DNA from: Eutypella sp. D-1
Taxonomy: Eukaryota; Ascomycota; Sordariomycetes; Xylariales; Diatrypaceae
NCBI GenBank assembly: GCA_023313575.1
Contig: JAJTTP010000007.1
Coordinates: 248,001 to 312,000 of the forward strand
DNA: 64,000 nucleotides
Direction of reading: 5' to 3'
Position numbers and translations under genes: made by a program. A model generated the notes under the pieces. That model saw nothing but the letters and a program-made list of their open reading frames with translations. It had not been told where the DNA came from and did no database searches. Shown piece after piece: positions 23,200 to 34,100 of this stretch (position 1 is the first letter of the stretch; the number at the start of each line of letters is the position of its first letter).

Positions 23200-24507
23200 C
23201 TATGCCGTCACCGCACCCCATAGTCTGGCAGCTACAGCGAACGGGGAGGTCAGATCCACACCGTCTTCCTCTGGTGTATCACCGCTCGAGAACAACAGTG
23301 ACATGAGATAAACGCTCGTAGTTAGAATCGCGGGGCCGTATACGGTGAAGCCGTCGAGGATGGTCTCTGAGCTCTGCGATATGGCCACCGTGAAGTGTAT
23401 GGCTGCCATGACGAGGCTAAAGATATATCTAGCAGAATCAGGCTATTAGCTCTCTGAAAGAACACCTATATGTAATCCGAAAGGGGACATCACTAACATT
23501 TTTCTTCTGCTTCTTGGTTGGCTTGGGACAAGCTGTAGCTGCAGCAGAAGATAAGTCGACAAACAAACCCCCCACAAGACATACATGCTTTGGATTTGTC
23601 AACGCCCGCAAGAGACCAGAGGTTCGCTTCTCGTAACGTAGGACACTCACATGATCCAGGCAGTGCTAGATACCCCATCGACCGTGCGCAGAGGTATGAT
23701 ACTTATGGCGCTTGCTGAGGCGCCAACACCGCTTGACACTCGCAGCCCGCTTGAGATCGTGAGAGTGGCCGTGACGAGAGGTATCCCAAGGCATATAATT
23801 ATGCCGACCACAATGAGCTTTGGGTAAGCGTGAGCCCACGGGATAGGCATAAGCCGTGCATCCGTTGCAATGACAGAATAGTCCAGACCCAGGCCCTCAG
23901 GTAGACAGGTTTGTGATTTGCTCGTTTGGTCGGCATATCTGCCCTGCAGAGACATCTCTGGCTTGCCCCTGTCCCTGCAATCTGATCTTCCAAAGATATC
24001 CACACCAATAGCTCCGCAGGTGGGAGTAGTATCTCTCCCAGAGCCTTTTGCGAGAGACAACGTGGTCCCGTCGACACTCAGTCTGATGTTAACGTCCGAA
24101 ACTCGGGAGTTTGACACTAGCTCAAGGACCGGCATGCTTCGGAGGGATTCCGCTGAGGTTAGATCACTTGAGAACTCGACGGAGAGATCCTCGGATCCTC
24201 CTTTCTGATGCCTCCCTTCCTTACTGCATAGACCATTTGAAGTCATTTCTTCATTGATTATACTGTGAGACGTATTCATGTCCTTCATCTTGATGATCCG
24301 CCATGAGCACTTCGAGCGAGCAGCTTTATTTTGCGTACTCGTGCTCTGTGTGGTGGAGGGCAAGCGACCGAATCGATCTTTCGATGTTCCAGTGTCGACG
24401 AACCGAAAAGGATTGATGTTCAGAATGTCGTTCTCGGCCATTCTCAGCTTATGACGTCTACGAAAGGTTGTGAGCGAACAATTGATGTCCATTTCGCGCG
24501 ATTGCAT
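23200..24507 (-). CDS. Membrane protein of unknown function, two exons
   Basis: Minus-strand exons 24507-23651 and 23428-23200 join across a 222-bp intron (GTGAGT...CTAG, phase 2) to give 361 residues; an in-frame ATG at 24441 (MAENDILNINPF) would give 339. The first 225 residues are soluble-looking and polar. They are followed by a hydrophobic segment (KLIVVGIIICLGIPLVTATL, about 230-250), a second created by the splice (TAWIIYIFSLVMAAIHFTV, about 281-303) and a third (GPAILTTSVYLMSLLF, about 318-335), then a short acidic/aliphatic tail. That the splice rebuilds a hydrophobic helix supports the model. No family is recognised. It faces a plus-strand membrane-protein gene across about 510 bases. 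An additional small exon inside the intron cannot be excluded, although the trials I made broke the frame. Confidence 0.55.
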
Positions 24508-25017
24508 CTTGTCAATTGTTGGCTCTGTCCTCGTATCTTTTCAACGAGGCTGTGGGGGTTCCAGATTGACGATTGTTTTCGGTCTACCTCTTTATCGCAT
24601 AGTAACTTGCCGTTTTCAATGATCTGTTAGTGTCGAATTAGTCTTCCCGGGAGCTTGACTTTGAGGCTTCAATGACTATATTTGAAATGAAAGTTTTTCG
24701 TGAGTAACGAGGGAAAGAGCAGAGCATTGTGCGAGAATTATAATACGCAGCCCGTTCCTACGGTGGTGGAAAGTGGCTTGGAGGTGCGGGGGTGCGTTGA
24801 CGCCCGACTTGACTGCAACTGAGGGAGGCCTCAGAGCCTTGCCTTTCTAACGCCACCTTCTCCCTCACCAATATCTCTGGGAACCATGAACTTGCTCAAT
24901 TACTCTCAGATGAGTGCTACCATCCCCTGAACCATGTCCTGATTTTCTCTTGAGATATAACCGACATTGCCCCCAGACGAATATAGTTCATCATCTACTC
25001 TCTACGACGTGGTGAAC
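24508..25017. promoter_or_regulatory. Shared divergent intergenic region of two membrane-protein genes
   Basis: About 510 bases separate the two start codons on opposite strands, so both promoters must lie here if the models are right. No TATA or palindromic operator stands out. Divergent sharing suggests, but does not show, co-regulation. Confidence 0.4.
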
Positions 25018-26088
25018 ATGCTCAAGATGGCCTCTTCTCAATTCGGACAATTTGGAAATGTACGTATTAATGCACTCCAGCAAGTCATAGAACTCGACAG
25101 CGGGTACACCACCGAGATCTCCAGAGAATGTGAGGAGTGGCCTACAAACGAGGGCGAGGACGTAATCCCTACAGACGTCATAAACCTGTAAGTGCTTGAC
25201 TCTCTTCATATGGACACTCTGTCTAACTTGAACTCGAGAGATCAATGGGACCTCGCCGAGATAAGACCACCACTAATGGTGTACGACGATGCGATCGACT
25301 CCCCAGAACCATGCCGCGCCGACGCACTGCCTGCACACCGACTTGCGCGACAAGCCCTCCCGCTAGAAAATGAAAAGTGCTACGACATGGTGCTTTGCGA
25401 TCACCTCGATCTTTCCAGCTGTGAAAAAGGAACAGGGACTCATCCTTCGGACGCACGTTGCATATGTGCAAGACGCCTCCGGCGATTCCCGGAACATGGA
25501 TCCCGCTTCTACACCGCCGGGCAACACGGGAAGCATAAGCTTGAGGAAAGCGCGAGACTCCCGCTTCATTATCATTCTAAGGGAGGAAATGGAACCGGAT
25601 GGGGTCGTCCATTGAGAACGAACATTCCACGCTTTCTATTCTGTGTGGAGCTTGCATCCACCACGGTCGCCGCAATGTCCGCCGTTGGGATGTATTCGAT
25701 GGACAGGTGGCTTACTGACAACGCCAATAGCTCCCAGCCCGGATGGCAGGCCTTCTATAGAGTGTGTATTCTTGAACAACCACTCCTTCGAAGAGATGGA
25801 TAGAACTAATAAATGCAGGCCACCACAGTGGATGGCTTATCCGAAGGCCACCATTTGACGCCGTGTATACCCGGTCTCGTAGCCGCGGTATGTGGGTATT
25901 GTGCAGCGGCTGGTACGCATTACTATTGCACCATGGGATCTAAGCATCATGATGCGTTCCTTGTTTGCGGCGCGATAATAGGGCTAGTTGCGGGATTCAT
26001 GTGTGGGTTGGATCCCAGGGCGGTTATCTTCCAGGTCCTCCCAGGAATGATCCTAGTCGCGCTTCTGGTTCATCGATGCGCATTTTGA
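25018..26088 (+). CDS. Membrane protein of unknown function, three exons
   Basis: Predicted exons 25018-25187, 25239-25761 and 25819-26088 give 320 residues. Introns are 51 and 57 bp with good signals (GTAAGT with a CTAAC branch, and GTGTGT with CTAAT then CAG), and both keep frame. Residues 1-57 are polar/acidic. The middle is Cys/His/Arg-rich and resembles no family. Hydrophobic segments are FLFCVELASTTVAAMSAVG (exon 2) and LVAAVCGYCAAAG, AFLVCGAIIGLVAGFMCGL and VLPGMILVALLV (exon 3). A second frame is also open at 25370-25615 inside exon 2, so the middle of the protein is the least certain part; a missed intron or frameshift there is possible. Divergent from the membrane protein on the other strand. 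Function unknown. Confidence 0.45.
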
Positions 26089-26714
26089 CTCGTATCAACC
26101 TGAGATATCAGGCTGGTAGTGACTGAATGGCTCATGGACACCCAACTTCCGCTCTTATACATTCTGATTCATGTATGGACAGTTGGCACACTGGGGTAAC
26201 TACCTAGGTATTTCATTAGAGTTGAAGGGTTCGGAGATTACGAATTAATGACATTACTTTACATCTTTACAAACATAACACAATTACGGTTACCCCTAAT
26301 CCCATCCGATCTCTGTCTGTTCGGGCCGCGGACCCCACTCTTAGAATTATTCACTTATAAAGATGATCACGCTGGACTCTTCGCGTTTAATTATTGTCTA
26401 GTATGTCGGACGAGGACGCATACCCCGTCTTCGTCTTCTATACGATACGGTCTTCTCCCCCGAGATGGTGTTGGGCATCTGACGGGGTAATGTTAGTTCA
26501 AGGGGTCATGCAAAAGCACATTGATTCATACCCCACGGCCCTGTCTCGATTGCTTGTATCCCCACGAATTTAGGATATGTGATCTACTAGCACTTTGCTC
26601 CCGAGCACTTTTACGGCATTCTATCCACCTTGGCCAAGGGCAGAATGCTAACATCGGCTTATATACAAGACATTCGCTTAACATCTTCCATATTTCATCT
26701 TCTAAGCGCCTTAC
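26089..26714. other. Intergenic region, no feature seen
   Basis: 626 bases between convergent genes with one CCTAGGTA palindrome near 26200. No coding or RNA signal supported. Confidence 0.5.
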
Positions 26715-27872
26715 TTAATCCAGCTCTGGGATTGGCAGGTGATCAACAAGCCGCATGTTGAGCCCGAGCTTCTTCAGGGCCTCGAGCGCGTTGCGGTCGC
26801 GAAGCTCGGCCGTCTCGGCCTCCGTGACGAGCACAAAGTCGTGCCGCAGCAACCAGGAACCTTCGGGTGCGTCGTACTCCTTCGCCGTCGTCGCGTCTAC
26901 CTTATCCAGGTCCACTATCAAGCTCTTCTTCACACCGAACACGGCATCTGTTTTCTCGTAGCGGTCGCCGCGCATGTACAAGGCACTTGCATGCAGAAGT
27001 ATTGTTAGAATATGAGGAGGAAATAGACGGGGAATATAAGATGGTACTGGGAGAAGACGTACGTGATTAGACGATCCCACCCTTCCTTCCCGAACATGAA
27101 GTGTAGGTGAGCGGGTCTCCAGCAATGCCTGCCTAGCCTTTCGAGCAGCTTGCCGACGGGGCCGTCGTGAGGGATTGGATAGCTGACAGGGCGGATGCCC
27201 TTAAACCAAAAGCGGCCCTGCTCGTCGGAGACCATGACGCAGCGCTCGCTCGGCTCGGTACGGCCGGGGTGCTGTACGTCGTAGTGTCCACTGCTGTCCG
27301 TCTCCCAGATGTCGACTGTGACGCCCGGGACGGGCCGGCCGGCCGTATCTCGCACTGTGCAGATGCACAGCAGCGGCTCGCCCGCCGGGTCAGCTGCCAT
27401 GTTCGACCCCAACTCCAGCGTCGGCGCATCGTGTGTGTGGAACGGTCCTAGCACCGACCCTTCCGTCGAGGCCGGGGGCTTCGGGTGGTTGATACTGTCG
27501 ACTAGCAGGGAGAGACCGAGTACGTCGGAGAGGAGGATGAATTCCTAGAGGGCCGGCGAGGGTGTCAGTTTAGCCACCGCCGCTAGAAACGTCGCCATTT
27601 GCACACTCTAGTATATCTCCCAAGGGTTTACTTACATGCCGCACGTCGCTGCTGATCTTGCCACACCCGACTAGAAAGTTGAGCGCCAACATCCACTCAT
27701 CAGTGCTAAGCCGCGTCTCCCGCGCGAAGTCATGCAGATGTGTCACCAGGCGCTCCATCAGATACTTGAGCCGCGGGTCATCGCATTGTGAATTGATACG
27801 GTTCGTATTAGGTGTGATGTTATCGATTGTTAGATCCAGGAGTTCTGGGGGCGCGGATCCTTGGGACGCCAT
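26715..27872 (-). CDS. Intradiol ring-cleavage dioxygenase (catechol/hydroxyquinol 1,2-dioxygenase type), three exons
   Basis: Opens catechol-type rings between the two hydroxyls using Fe(III) and O2, feeding the 3-oxoadipate or hydroxyquinol route. Minus-strand exons 27872-27636, 27544-27063 and 26985-26715 give 329 residues; introns are 91 and 77 bp. Residues 1-110 form the N-terminal dioxygenase domain (LKYLMERLVTHLHDFARETR, EFILLSDVLGLSLLVDSINH). The catalytic beta-sandwich follows with VLGPFHTHDAP, VDIWETDSSGHYDVQ (Tyr167), FKGIRPVSYPIPHDGPVG (Tyr201) and CWRPAHLHFMF (His225, His227). These four residues match the canonical Tyr2His2 iron ligands. Exon 3 continues LYMRGDRYEKTDAVFGVK and ends in PIPELD. 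No signal peptide is seen, so it is probably cytosolic. Substrate (catechol or hydroxyquinol) cannot be decided from sequence. Neighbour on the same strand: a pectate lyase, consistent with use of plant-derived carbon. Confidence 0.94.
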
Positions 27873-29044
27873 CGTGTAGGGTATTGGCAGATATCACAAC
27901 TGGAGGAAATGCAACGTGCACGGTAGGGCATAGAATCACGGACAGAGGCAAGATAAATAGAGTATAAACTGGAGATCGAAAAACATTCAAATAAATACTT
28001 AGGTATATATCACTACATATATTCTCTCGAGACCAACTTGAGGATTTAAGACAGGAGAGTAGAGAAACGTAGGGAGTTAAACTGCAACCGAGATCTGGCC
28101 AATGGGGACTTATGTAATTCTCAGTCATCCCGACTATCACCATCTTTGGTACTGTCTCCATCGAGCCGGCAGTTAGCGGAGGCACCTCTCTGCCGGTGGC
28201 CGCTTGGCTCATGCTGGCAGTAACTAGTGAGGAACTTCGCGGCTCGGGCGAAGGTTGAGCCTAAGAAAAGGGGGTGAAACGGAAAAGACGGGCAGCTGCG
28301 AGAACCGAGGGCTCGGATCTCCGAGAAACGGCCGTATAACTAGACTTTGCCTAGTATGTCACACCAAAAAGACGAGTCGCTTTTTTATACTATGCCTTTA
28401 TATGATGTAATGATATAGGTCAGTGGGCTGACTATAGGTTGCACATTCATGATGTGTTCGTGTGCACTTTTGGAGAAGCAGAGAGGGAAGAGGGGGTGAG
28501 GGGAAAAGGTAGACGGAAAAAGGAGAGGCTGTTTGGCTACTAAAATATGCAGTTATGGGTCTCCTCAGTTAGTCCTGAGTCTAATTGTCGATCTGGGGTT
28601 GTGGGGCGGCAAAGACGATAAGGTTAGACTACGAACCTTGTGGGACATGCAAGTATCTACATAGGTGGTATATATGAAGTAAAAGGGTGGTGTAATATTC
28701 GTTTATAGAGGTCAACTACAACTGCTCTTCCCCTTTTAGATGCATGCCTATCATTTAGGGGTGAGCCTGTTTATGTACCTACGATCTACACGTACGGGAT
28801 GACCCGGCTTCCCCTTTAAAGTTACGTATAACGTTATGGCTTCTTAACCACTCACTCAAGGGACCTCAAGAGCTATAGGCCACGAGAAGATACGCATGGA
28901 CGGAATTGATTCCAAAGTTTGACCGGCAGTGCCACGAAACGAATATATATATATACATCTCGAAATTTAAAGAAGCCCATTCAGGCATAGGTGTAACAGC
29001 GTACTGGACGCGTGATGGGGTGAATTCTTTCCTCCCCAGCTGTT
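27873..29044. other. Intergenic region between dioxygenase and pectate lyase genes
   Basis: About 1.2 kb: promoter side of the dioxygenase and 3' side of the pectate lyase. A short (AT)n tract occurs near 28945. The 130-codon minus-strand frame at 27820-28212 overlaps the dioxygenase start and has no family signal. Nothing else supported. Confidence 0.5.
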
Positions 29045-29919
29045 CTAGCAGTCTTCGGAGGCGCCCTCCACAGTGCAGAACTCGCCATCGGGGCCAGAGC
29101 CAATCTTGCCCGGCTCGTCTCCGGTATCATTGCCCTCGAACCTGTCGCACGACTTTCCTTCGCTCTGGCAGGTGTTCGAGATCTTGCAGGTATCCCCGTA
29201 GTTGGTGTTGATGCCGCAGAGGACACCGCCGTCGACGGCCACCGAGTTCTCAATGACGACGTTGCGCGGTCCTCCGTTGCCATCGCAGTTTCCGCAGCTA
29301 CGTACGACCTAATGAACAATGTTAGTCGAGTCCCCCTTAGAGGTAACTAGAGCTACTAGCTTATGACTTACCTTGCCGTAATCCTCAGCGTAGAAGTCGC
29401 TGACAACGACGGTGCCACGGCCGTTGAACTGGAGGATCTTGTCGCTGGCTTTGAAAGCGCCGCCGCCGTTGATGTACGAGGTGCCGGACTCCTGCTGGAA
29501 GGTTGCCGCGTCCTCGCAGACATCTTCCCACCACACGTTGTTCAGGGTGCAGGTGCCCCTGCAGTGGACACCCTCAGCCTGGGAGGCGCCGATGATCACG
29601 TTCGAAAGGGTCGCGCCGTCCTCGAGGATGAACATGGCGTCATCCTCTCCCGTCTCGCTCTGGTCTTGGCAGACAGCGGCTAGTAGCGAGCAAATATCGT
29701 TAGTTTTGAAAGGGAGTCTTTTCTAATAAAAGGCGTGGCGGAGAAGAGGCAAAGGGGCAAGATCTTACGTTCTCGCTCGAATCTCGTCATGCCACCGTCA
29801 AAATCGCCGGAGACCGGGATCGCAGTGGGTACGGAAGACTCGCCAGCAGAGGCGGGGAGCGTAGTGGTGACGGCGGCGGCCGTACCAGCCAGGTAAGCGA
29901 AGATGGTAGTTTGCTTCAT
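29045..29919 (-). CDS. Secreted pectate lyase, polysaccharide lyase family 3, three exons
   Basis: Cleaves polygalacturonate by Ca-dependent beta-elimination outside the cell. Minus-strand exons 29919-29769, 29679-29372 and 29308-29045 (introns 89 and 63 bp) give 240 residues, the usual PL3 size. It starts with a signal peptide ([20 protein letters not shown], likely cut near residue 20-25). Then come the PL3 blocks: [29 protein letters not shown], the core [20 protein letters not shown] followed by [42 protein letters not shown], and [20 protein letters not shown]. Many cysteines fit the disulfide-rich beta-helix. The mature N-terminus reads through [12 protein letters not shown] only after splicing. 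The start ATG is the second Met of a longer frame and is chosen because it gives a clean signal peptide. Typical of plant-associated or saprotrophic fungi. Function is confident; substrate preference is not visible. Confidence 0.95.
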
Positions 29920-30052
29920 TTTTTCGGATGTGAAAGAAAGGATTTTTTTGGGCAAAGATCAAGATGACGTTGAATGAGAGACGTGAACTGTTCGTGTGTT
30001 GTGACTGACTTGGTGCAGGTCGATGAACTCAAAGATCACGACATATCCAGAT

Positions 30053-30059
30053 CTTTATA
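30053..30059 (-). promoter_or_regulatory. TATA-box-like element for the pectate lyase gene
   Basis: On the minus strand TATAAAG lies about 134 bases upstream of the ATG at 29919. Spacing fits a fungal core promoter. Inference only. Confidence 0.45.
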
Positions 30060-31112
30060 TTCCTCTTCGCCATCCCCACCCAGGGTATGAAACTCGGCCG
30101 ACAGGGCACACCCTAAGCCTAGTCAAAATCGACCTCCTCACGATCCGCGCCTCGTAGCTGTAAATCTCGCCGAAAGGGGTTTGCGTGGCCCGCTCCGTGA
30201 TTGCTCCACTCCGAATCTTACTGATCCTAGGTGGAAAATTGGTTTGTGGGAAAACACAAGCATAGACACGGTTTGGAGCACAGGAGGCCCAATTTTGGCA
30301 CTGATCATCGCGGTATTTCAGGGGGGGCCGACTTGCAAACATATCTATTCCATCTCGGCGGACAATTTATCTCGATCCCGCTGAGGCCTACCGGTTGCAC
30401 AGCCCGGTGTTTAGTACAGCTCGATAGAGCCTTGGCCATAATATAATCTATCACTTACAAGATCTCGTTGATTTGATTTAAGGATGTTAAATGTGGACTT
30501 GAACATGAACCGATAGCATGATGGATGACAATCTTTTCCGCATCAAGAGTGGAACCCTTCCGTGAATTTTTAGAATCTGCGAAACGCCACGACCTCTGTT
30601 CAGGCTCTAGCGCGTCTATGATTCGTGGGAATACATGCCCCTATCGTGGGCCCCTTGACGTCCCCACATGACTGGTGGCATTACTTGAAACCGTTTCACG
30701 TTGAACATACTTGCACTTAATCGTGAGATTATACCCTTCGATCGTTCTACCGATTAGACGATGAGTAGAAGGCCTTCGTTGACCTCGTCGGAGAGCATCA
30801 CATTATATGAGAATTTACAGCAAGGCTATCTACAACCTCCCTATGAGGTGGATTTGGGGCATCAAGGAGCGTCATCACTCGTCCGAGCCGCGGAGTAGTG
30901 CAGCGGAGCTCCTGCGCAACGACACCAACGAAGCTAATGACATGTTCTTGCCACAGCTCTTCTGCCTATGTTCACCTGGCCAAGGTTTCAAACCCGATAT
31001 CATATGAAGGACCAACGCTTGCTGGTAATGGCAATGGTGTACGAATGCCAAGATCAAGTCTTTGTTGGTGATTAGCCCAGCCACAGTGACCGACCAATGT
31101 TTAACTTCAGAT

Positions 31113-31176
31113 GGTCACCGACGGTAATGGCCACCGACGGTAATGGTCACCGACGGTAATGGTCACCGACGGTAAT
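31113..31176. repeat. Four tandem copies of a 16-bp unit
   Basis: GGTCACCGACGGTAAT is repeated four times head to tail with a single base change (copy 2 has C for T). The near identity implies recent expansion. It lies in gene-poor DNA. Confidence 0.95.
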
Positions 31177-34100
31177 CGTGCCAGTTCTCTGGCCACGTCG
31201 GCCCTGGTCTATTTTCTACAATGCGTCTGTCTGCATTGAGGTGCACGAACACCGACTGCTCGTATCTTTAGCGGCCGATGATTCTACGAAGGTGGTTCGC
31301 CAAACATTACCAGCGTCGTCCTTCCTTCTCTCCAGTTACCTACTGTGTTTATCTAGATAATAGGAGAAGACACGCCCAAAAACCGCCATCTATAACAGTT
31401 AACTCGAAGCTGAGCAATCACTGGAAGAATATGGCTTCGACTTTCCCTGTTTGCGAGGCATCACGTACTTTCTCATCTCATGTGCGCATCAGCACCCGTC
31501 GAAATCTGAGAAATGCCGGCCTCCACTGTTTACATCCTTGGGCGTCTTGTTGGTACCCGCAATATAGGGTTGACGTCGGCTCCACATCAGATAATACACC
31601 CATACGCCTCATATCGGGAGCTCAAGAAGTATTAGTGGTTCATATTCTTACCCACCGTGACCACCATAGGTCTGATAGCCTTATCCTAGCAGCAAAAAAA
31701 AAAAAAAGGAATGGGGTCAACGAAAGCCGTCAGTGCGCTCGATTGGAGACGCGGGACGCGCCGTTAGATAGTTCGTATTAACTCTGATGATCCTACTATC
31801 ATTGATCGTCGATATGCCGTTCAATGCCAAGTATCCTGACTGCAGACCCAGACTAACCTTCAGACGTGATAGCTCTATCCCCTTAATACACCGAATGTCG
31901 ACGCCCTCCAACGCACACTTCCGCAGCCTAAGTACCGCCAGGTTCCTAGTACATGGGTCTCGCAACATTATACACCAAGAGCCATCTATGTATCCAAAAC
32001 AAGCAATCATTAACGGCACGTAAGACGGGAAGATATACCTCCAAGTTGAATGCCAGAATTACTCGATCATCAACCAGGCTTCGGGTTTGGACGCATCATT
32101 ACAAATCCGATAGTCGTAGAAGTCTCACTGCGCCGTGTCTTACTCGGTTCGACAATGGCGAGGCTACGACCAACGTCGAGACATTGATTGGCCCTGCATG
32201 GTGACGCAGATCGATTCCATGCACACTCCACGCTGCGCCTCAGCCTTGGCGGGGAGGGGTTGGAATGTCATGTCAGACCCTATCAGCCAATTTAAGTTTG
32301 GTCGCTACGACGTATCGCGCAGCATATATCTTGGCCAATGTTGCCTGAGGCGAAGCGTATTTGATATCTCGGCGTGCATATATCGTGTCGATCACCCGTC
32401 TCCTATTTTCGTAATCCCTTGCTTGGCTGCCTGCGGTACCCGGCGTAACTAGACAGATGACGGCGAAGTTGTCTAGGACTTGCCATCGAGGCTGAGCTTG
32501 AACACCATATTACTGAAAGTTTAACCTGTACTTGATAATAGGGTTCCAGACAATACGTAGGCTGCGTAATCTGCCAAGCTCTTCGCAATCAAACGCGTCA
32601 GTCGCATTACAATTATTAGCTGGCTTGCAGTTTCCTGCATTTCAACTCAGAGGGTAAGGTCACGTCTTGGACATAGGTCTATAAAGATATGGCTGTTAGT
32701 CCTTATAGGCCAATGCGAATATCATTGAAGAGGGCTAGCCTTATATGATCATTATATCAGTATGATACATAGTCTGCCGTTTATGCATCCTTTTCCGTTC
32801 CGCCGATTGATTAGTATAGTCCCAAACTTCTGTCTTCCTTAGTCGGCTCCTCTCGTAGCCGATTTGTATGAATCTTCGTCGTTGATGCTACAATTAGCTC
32901 AGGAAACTTTCATAAGAAACTACAAACTCAGTGCGGTCGCCCTAGACAAGCACTACGTAGACATAGATTTGCTGTGGCCAGTACTCAACCTACCATGACA
33001 GCATCGACAAGAATCAGATGCGTTTCTCGATAACATCAGCTGAGAAACCTCCAAGTCCACCAAGTGTCTTGCAGTCTGCGCGGCTATTGTGGCTTCCTTA
33101 AAGTCCATCACCGGCGGCCTTTGCGCCGGGACAAAGGACAGGCCGTAAGGGTTCCCCAACGTAGTATACGGAATACCACCACACAGAGAGAGCATTGTAG
33201 ACTTGAGGCTATTAGGAACTGTTACGTGCCCAGCCCTTGAGCATGAATAGTCTCTTGCTTAGTATACAGCCGTAAATTTGGGTAGCTTCCTTGAGGCAGC
33301 TTCCGGCTTGCTCCAGTCATTGCCCCAATCTGCGGTACTTAAGTAGAGTACAGGAATCGCGTATTTCCATATTACAGCTCTGGGTATATATTGGGTATAA
33401 ATTCCATGTAACGGGACCTTTCCATTCTCTCAAGACCTACGACCTGATTGTATTGGAACCTTCAATAAGTAAAGTCAGTATGTTCTGCCGGTATATGCAC
33501 AAATATATATCTCAAACTACCACCGAAAGAGATATACTTTGCTAATATCCTGTTGCAGTGCATATGTTAACGGGTAGTAAAGTCCTGTCTTGGCCCGAGA
33601 ACAGAAATAGAGAACTATTCGCAGCTGTATTGAATCATTCAATGAAGTGGGTTTCGGCCGTGCTAGTTCAGCGCCCCTAATAATATAAATATCGAGCTAC
33701 GTAGACACCTGGTTCTCATTTATCATGGCCTATATTGTATTATGTCGAGGCTTCCTATAGTATATTACCGTCTTCACATCATATTCGTTATCTGAGTGAA
33801 ACCTTGGTATCTGTCGTGATGATAATTATCCCATCATACATTTACGTGTTTCCCCTGTCCTCTATACTCTTCCCTAGTGGTTCCTAGGTAGTGACGAAGT
33901 ACCATTGTAAATAACCAAGGGAATACAGGTTATAAGAGGTCAACTCATAGGGATCTGCGTCATCCTCGCCGCCTAGATGGCTGCAGTATGTCCCCTTGTA
34001 AGCAGAGCACACTAATAAGCTTTTATACATGACAACCCCTCTGGGGTAAAGCGTAAGCGTGTTTAAAATGGTAAGTGCACATCGTAGGATCTTCGTGTCT

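Noticed and set aside
23438..23650. Extra exon within the intron of the minus-strand membrane gene (a NQEAEEK-encoding stretch)
   Set aside because: Candidate splice pairs either break the frame of the last exon or create a stop; the single-intron model restores a hydrophobic helix.
31278..31781. 167-codon plus-strand frame in the gene desert
   Set aside because: Contains a poly-A-encoded lysine run and no motif; opposite-strand and same-strand alternatives are equally open.
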